NCBI GenBank assembly: GCA_947179485.1
Contig: OX359246.1
Coordinates: 40,093,632 to 40,157,631, forward strand
Direction of reading: 5' to 3'
DNA: 64,000 nt
Origin: Allacma fusca
Lineage: Eukaryota > Arthropoda > Collembola > Symphypleona > Sminthuridae
Shown: piece by piece, positions 59,670-64,000 of the stretch
How the letters are laid out: every line of letters starts with the position of its first letter
How positions within the stretch are numbered: position 1 is the first letter of the stretch
Made by a program: the position numbers and the translations under genes
The notes under the pieces: model-generated
Database searches by the model: none
Told to the model about the DNA's origin: nothing
What the model saw: the letters and a program-made list of their open reading frames with translations, nothing else

Positions 59670-61587
59670 CCACAATGACCAGCAACAATCCCCAGTCCCC
59701 GCCTGTGTACCCTTATGTGCCAGGCATTGTCCAATACCCGACAACTCTGGGTATCAATCCTGCTATCCGCCTCTCCGACAACCCATGGACGGAATTGATC
59801 AAAGTTTATCTCCCCGGCACCCCGGACACACTCATCTGTTGCCCGGTATCAATCTGCACAGTTCAGATATTTCCATATCAATTTGCCGACGCGTCTGGGA
59901 ACGAACTACATTGTTACGACTCCTCAACTCCTATTCTCAAGAGGACCTTCCGCCATGTTGCTGTCGGAATTGTATTACCAGACCAAGTTCCTTCTCTTCT
60001 GGATCAGTTGAGCGCAACTTACTTTCAAGCAACGGTGAAACAATCACAGATGTGGAACGAATTTCTTCTACAACTACGCGACGCCCCACCGAATTACGTC
60101 TCAGCGACGCCCGTTATTTCAATCGAACCGCAAATTCGGTTCGAACAAATATCTCGGGCATGGTTGGAATCAGCCAACACTTGTGCCATCCAAACACGTC
60201 GATCCAATTGGGTCAAGAAACACGGGCCGCGTCAAGGCCCGACTCTGACATTGCCTCAACAACTCCTGACAACTGCTCCACCGGACCCCATTCAAAACCC
60301 TCTCGCCCAGCCGCCTCAACCAGGCCCTGTACATATACCTTCACTTCCGAAAGTGACTTCAGCGGAAGTGATGACGACAGTTTGCCAAACTCGCCCTCTC
60401 CCAACTCTGACGCCCGGCCCCCCGCCAACGACTCATATGATGACTGGTACGACGCCTGTCAAGCCGCCGCAGCAATGGACTCAGACGACTGGGACGGTGA
60501 TCGACCTCAGACCCCAAACGATAATGGAAACCATACAACTCACTCCTCTCCATCAACCTCACCGAATCTACCCGGAACTCGTTCTCAACGAACAAGGGGA
60601 ATTTGTGGAAGCCCCGTCAACTTTTCAACCCTAATCATTATGATTTTTCTTTTTATTTTTGCCTGTGAAAGTGCTCCACTTGGCATTTGGGGAAGCCTCC
60701 CCAACCTCTCCAAGCTGACAGGTGCCGGAACAAAACTAAACATGGCCCGGACCAATTCAATGCACAAAATGGTACCCCTTCAACGGTCAGTCAGTATCCA
60801 ATCACTACCCTCCATGGCTCAGAACGGTAACAAAAATTTTAATCTTCCCATGCAGGCTGCCCCTTCCAAGAAAAATAATGCGGTCAAAGTTATGGCTGCT
60901 GGAGCTGCTCTTATGGTAGCCCCACCAATTATAAGTAAAATCTTGGATTTTATTCCCTCTCGCTCCAACACCTTCCCCGAAATTCCAAAACCTGACCTGG
61001 AAACTCCTCCTCCTCCTCCGCTCACTCCTTCACCACTCGAACAACGACTCTTGATAAACTCACCCATTACGATTGACGATTATAAAGACGATACTTTTAA
61101 GCCTTTCAAAGATGTTAATAAGTATGATGCTAACATAACACAAATGTTAGAAGAATGGAAATCTATTCATAATTCTTTTCTCTCTTTACAGACTAAGAAG
61201 GATGAGCCCGGCCAGACAGTTACTATCTCTACTACCCTCTCTCCGCCAGTGCATGCTAAGCAAACGGCGCCGGAACCCATTCCTCCCGTCCTTCCGGTTC
61301 CAAAGATGGAAATTGGCGTTGGCGAGGGAGATTCCCAAGTTCTTCTCCGTATTTTCACTTTGTCAAGTACGGCCCTTTCAACCATTATTGGCTTTGGTTT
61401 AATTGTATATGGTTTATATTGTTATTACCGGTATCGTCAGCGAAACCGCCAGAACTCCCGAATCTCCCATGCCCTACCCAGCGCCTACTTCATCAATAAT
61501 CCCCGCCCACACAACCATGACCCGTACCCACCCATCGTGGCCCTCAACAATTTATCCAACCAGCTGTCTGCCCGGACTCCAGCCTAG
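59662..61587 (+). CDS. Env-like membrane-protein frame of the LTR element
   Basis: 641 open codons in a frame different from the third ORF. The part most likely to be translated begins at the Met at 60640, next to a hydrophobic segment (LIIMIFLFIFACESAP) that looks like a signal peptide. Then follow an Ala/Gly/Val-rich stretch (VMAAGAALMVAPPIISKIL), Pro-rich linkers, and near the C terminus a transmembrane helix (STALSTIIGFGLIVYGLY) with a basic tail. This is a type I membrane layout like retroviral and errantivirus envelopes, but I recognise no envelope family. Env-like genes in this group are usually expressed from a spliced mRNA. The first 320 codons overlap the third ORF and may be open only because the DNA there is GC-rich. 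Confidence 0.6.
   Translation: MSDHNDQQQSPVPACVPLCARHCPIPDNSGYQSCYPPLRQPMDGIDQSLSPRHPGHTHLLPGINLHSSDISISICRRVWERTTLLRLLNSYSQEDLPPCCCRNCITRPSSFSSGSVERNLLSSNGETITDVERISSTTTRRPTELRLSDARYFNRTANSVRTNISGMVGISQHLCHPNTSIQLGQETRAASRPDSDIASTTPDNCSTGPHSKPSRPAASTRPCTYTFTSESDFSGSDDDSLPNSPSPNSDARPPANDSYDDWYDACQAAAAMDSDDWDGDRPQTPNDNGNHTTHSSPSTSPNLPGTRSQRTRGICGSPVNFSTLIIMIFLFIFACESAPLGIWGSLPNLSKLTGAGTKLNMARTNSMHKMVPLQRSVSIQSLPSMAQNGNKNFNLPMQAAPSKKNNAVKVMAAGAALMVAPPIISKILDFIPSRSNTFPEIPKPDLETPPPPPLTPSPLEQRLLINSPITIDDYKDDTFKPFKDVNKYDANITQMLEEWKSIHNSFLSLQTKKDEPGQTVTISTTLSPPVHAKQTAPEPIPPVLPVPKMEIGVGEGDSQVLLRIFTLSSTALSTIIGFGLIVYGLYCYYRYRQRNRQNSRISHALPSAYFINNPRPHNHDPYPPIVALNNLSNQLSARTPA
59675..60634 (+). CDS. Third ORF of the LTR element, unknown function
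   Basis: 319 codons, beginning a few bases past the end of pol. The first half looks like a folded domain (IRLSDNPWTELIKVYLPG, FYQATVKQSQMWNEFLL-like composition), the second half is Pro/Thr-rich. No family recognised. It is embedded in a second long open frame (59662-61587), and ends 5 nt before the Met that heads the hydrophobic segment of that second frame. The composition favours this frame as the coding one here, but it is not proven. Confidence 0.55.
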   Translation: MTSNNPQSPPVYPYVPGIVQYPTTLGINPAIRLSDNPWTELIKVYLPGTPDTLICCPVSICTVQIFPYQFADASGNELHCYDSSTPILKRTFRHVAVGIVLPDQVPSLLDQLSATYFQATVKQSQMWNEFLLQLRDAPPNYVSATPVISIEPQIRFEQISRAWLESANTCAIQTRRSNWVKKHGPRQGPTLTLPQQLLTTAPPDPIQNPLAQPPQPGPVHIPSLPKVTSAEVMTTVCQTRPLPTLTPGPPPTTHMMTGTTPVKPPQQWTQTTGTVIDLRPQTIMETIQLTPLHQPHRIYPELVLNEQGEFVEAPSTFQP

Positions 61588-61850
61588 ATTTAAGCCAACT
61601 TTGATTTTATATCGATAAGATGTACTAATACAATATTGATTTTACACCTGTTATCACCTTCGCCTTAAATGATTCCAGTGTGTGTACTAGCTTGTAAAGA
61701 AAAACACAAAAATAATTTTTTTTTGAACTATCTCTTCTTTATTCTACCTATCTTTAGCTCAAACATACATACCAATTGTACTAACACAATATGAATTTTA
61801 ATTCCAAATTATTAAATTTTGGGGACAAAATTTTCCCCGACCGCGCGGGA

Positions 61851-62367
61851 TGTTAGGTATGTATATAGAAATTACATAAATTAGTTAAGTCTCACATGAA
61901 TAATTAATTAAGTTGTGAAACACACAACCCTAGGTTAAGTCAGTTCAAAGTTACTTAAACACTTATTGTAAAGGTGCAATGTAAGCACTTCCCATCGGCT
62001 AAAGCCGACGAGTGTCAACGTCCCGTTACATCCGTTATGATGTAACGTCTAGACTTAAGATTGTAAAAATAGGCTCAAGTAGCCACTTGTTAAGTTTAAG
62101 ATTCTTCCAGACTCTTCAGTGAATAACTGAGAGTCATTCCAGTAACACCTATTTTTAGTTGTTAATCTTCATTTCCTTTTCCTTTTAATTTCAGTTATAA
62201 ATAAAAGTAATTAGTCTTCGGATTAATGTAAAATCATTCTCAATCGTTTATTCATAATCATTCCTTTCATCAGCACGATTTCCAATTAGTTACAATTTCT
62301 TGACAATTACATAAGTAAATAACCCAGGAGTTAGGATTTCATGGTATGACCATAACCTACTCTTACA
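61851..62367 (+). repeat. 3' LTR
   Basis: 517 bp, reads as identical to the 5' LTR. It is preceded by TTGGGGACAAAATTTTCCCC and a short purine run (GGGA) that would act as the polypurine tract. The flank ATAT follows at 62368-62371, matching 53193-53196. Confidence 0.95.
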
Positions 62368-62371
62368 ATAT

Positions 62372-64000
62372 TAGTAATAAATTACAACTGACATTGGAGC
62401 ATTTTTATCCCAATGATTTTGTATGTCTATAAACGTGTGCTACTTTCATGTAATTCTCACAAAACTACTTTACCATCAATGACTCCCATTAGCTCATTTC
62501 ATACTCAATTTGTTCTAATTCCAAATTATCTCCTAGACATACTGTAGGTACTTGAGATCACAGATTATAATATGTAATAGTAATTGTAGGGATTCCGACA
62601 ATAAGGAGTCAATCTAAAATAATAGAAGATTACACCCCCGGCCAGGGTCGTATCCCAATAAATGGAAGTTGGTTTATTGTTTATAGGAGGAATTTTGTGT
62701 ACGTCGGGGAGTTCCAGCGGAAGGTCGAACAGCGGAGGAACAACAAGTCAGTAAATCTAATGTGATCACGAGACATATATGAGAGTTTAATGGTAGGAAT
62801 GAAGTGAGGCCGATAATACCCACTGCCCATGCTCGGTCATCCGTTACTATTTACACACCCGATTCATTCACTCGAACCGATTAGTTAGCCATGGGACGAC
62901 TTGGATGACTGACCTTCCGCCTTCCTCTCACTCCCCCCTTCATTCATACCTCCTCACTAAATCTATCCATTGTAAATGTACAGACGCTGATAATCTATAG
63001 TTATGGCATTGCCTTTCCTGTAAGAGTCCCCCTTACAGTATTACATAGAACATTGCCGGTACAAGGAGCAAAAATACTTGGACGCCCTCCCGATATGTAC
63101 TGTTTACAGGGACCTAACCTGGACTTGTATTTTTATGAGTCTCTTCCCAAGACTCTTATTTTGATTCTATTAGACTTTAATAAAGAATGTCCGTTATTAT
63201 ATGAGCTAATGATGACTAATTAGTAAATAATTAAATGTTAATATTTTATTCCTAGTGGGAATTATCAGTGTCTGAAAGCAGTATCTATTTACTGGCGTCT
63301 GGAAACGTTTACAGTAATTGTTAGGTTTTTGGCTCAGAATTAGATACGTATACAAGGATTTGGACGGAAATACTGGATGTGTGAATTATCTACTCTATAT
63401 CCGATTGTATATTAATTAAGTGTGTAAGTTGTGACTAGGCCTGGGAAAGGCTACAGATAGGAAAGGTACAGGGAGGAAGTGAAAGTCGGTTTACGTCCTT
63501 AAAGTTTCCCTTTCCGTTTAAATACTTCCTCCGACGTTCCTCAGGAGACGATGAGAAAAGAAGAAACCAATGCAATTACATTCGCTCATGTAGATACATA
63601 CATACAAAGTATATAAGCATTCGCATTATAGAGGCAATAATGTTTGAACTTTCCGGTATATAATTTTTCTCCATAAAAGAGCACAATATTTCCAGTCAGC
63701 TTTGTACCCCTTGAGAGGTACCCTTATATAGTGAGTGAGCTGTATTTATACATCGTGTACTTATATTTGATTGAAAGAACGTACTTATGTACGTAGAATA
63801 GGAAGGCATATGTGAAACCTTTCCTTTCTCCCTTCTCCCTTGTTGCTCCTGTACAAAACGGTTTGGATTTGTAGTGTAATGTTAATAGCTACAGTAGGTT
63901 TTGACAATTTTTTTCAAATAGTTGTAATAGCTAGTACAGTACATTCTACAGTAGGTTCTCTTATATTGAAGTCATCTCTTCATAATGGGAAGATTATCCA
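62372..64000. other. Flank past the LTR element, no gene seen
   Basis: AT-rich host DNA, presumably continuing the 5' side of the psq-domain gene. No coding exon, RNA gene or repeat is supported. Confidence 0.45.

Larger units (their letters stand above)
53197..62367 (+). mobile_element. Ty3/Gypsy-family LTR retrotransposon, looks whole
   Basis: A 9171-bp element with 517-bp LTRs at both ends, 4-bp flanking duplication ATAT, a gag-like frame, a pol frame in the order protease, reverse transcriptase, RNase H, integrase, and two further frames downstream of pol. The domain order and the GPY/F motif after the integrase place it in Metaviridae (Ty3/Gypsy). The two LTRs read as identical over their length, so the insertion is very young, or else was recently homogenised. 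The extra membrane-protein frame puts it among env-like-bearing Gypsy relatives. It sits about 2.9 kb upstream of the start codon of the psq-domain gene, in opposite orientation. Confidence 0.95.

Overview
The window looks like nuclear DNA of an arthropod, most likely a springtail (Collembola) or another early-branching hexapod. The DNA is AT-rich. Host genes have short introns of about 60-150 bp mixed with a few kilobase-sized ones, GT-AG splice sites, and families common in soil hexapods: UDP-glycosyltransferase, wax-synthase-type acyltransferase, secreted GH16 glucanase, F-box/LRR proteins and an E93-like pipsqueak-domain factor. The species assignment is inference. Intron-exon structures were built by hand: each join uses GT-AG sites, keeps codon phase and gives a continuous protein.

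Layout. 0.5-2.6 kb (-): four-exon membrane UGT. 7.0-7.7 kb (+): small orphan protein with one membrane segment. 8.2-9.65 kb: hAT DNA transposon relic with a BED finger. 10.4-12.5 kb (+): five-exon CRAL-TRIO (Sec14) protein with a signal peptide. 12.7-14.3 kb: array of about 46 units of 33 bp. 14.65-15.4 kb: hAT-like MITE. 16.5-19.7 kb (+): three-exon WS/DGAT-type acyltransferase carrying a 1-kb hAT-like element in intron 1. 20.5-21.9 kb (-): five-exon isoaspartyl peptidase/L-asparaginase. 22.2-27.5 kb: gene-poor, two more hAT-like MITEs. 27.5-30.1 kb (+): five-exon F-box-like/LRR protein. 31.3-33.0 kb (-): six-exon secreted GH16 beta-1,3-glucanase. 33.0-47.5 kb: no gene recognised, one MITE and a microsatellite cluster. 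47.5-50.3 kb (-): four coding exons of a pipsqueak-HTH transcription factor resembling Eip93F/Mblk-1. 53.2-62.4 kb (+): an apparently whole Ty3/Gypsy-family LTR retrotransposon with LTRs that read as identical. 62.4-64 kb: nothing recognised.

The host genes are unrelated in function and do not form a pathway or operon. The unifying feature is the non-autonomous DNA transposon content. At least six dispersed elements share one architecture: hAT-like ends, 8-bp flanking repeats (perfect or near-perfect in most), and subterminal regions filled with degenerate copies of a short word that is different in each family. The other notable items are a higher-order duplication inside the 33-bp satellite, a perfect 27-bp inverted repeat in an intron, and two long overlapping open frames downstream of pol in the LTR element.
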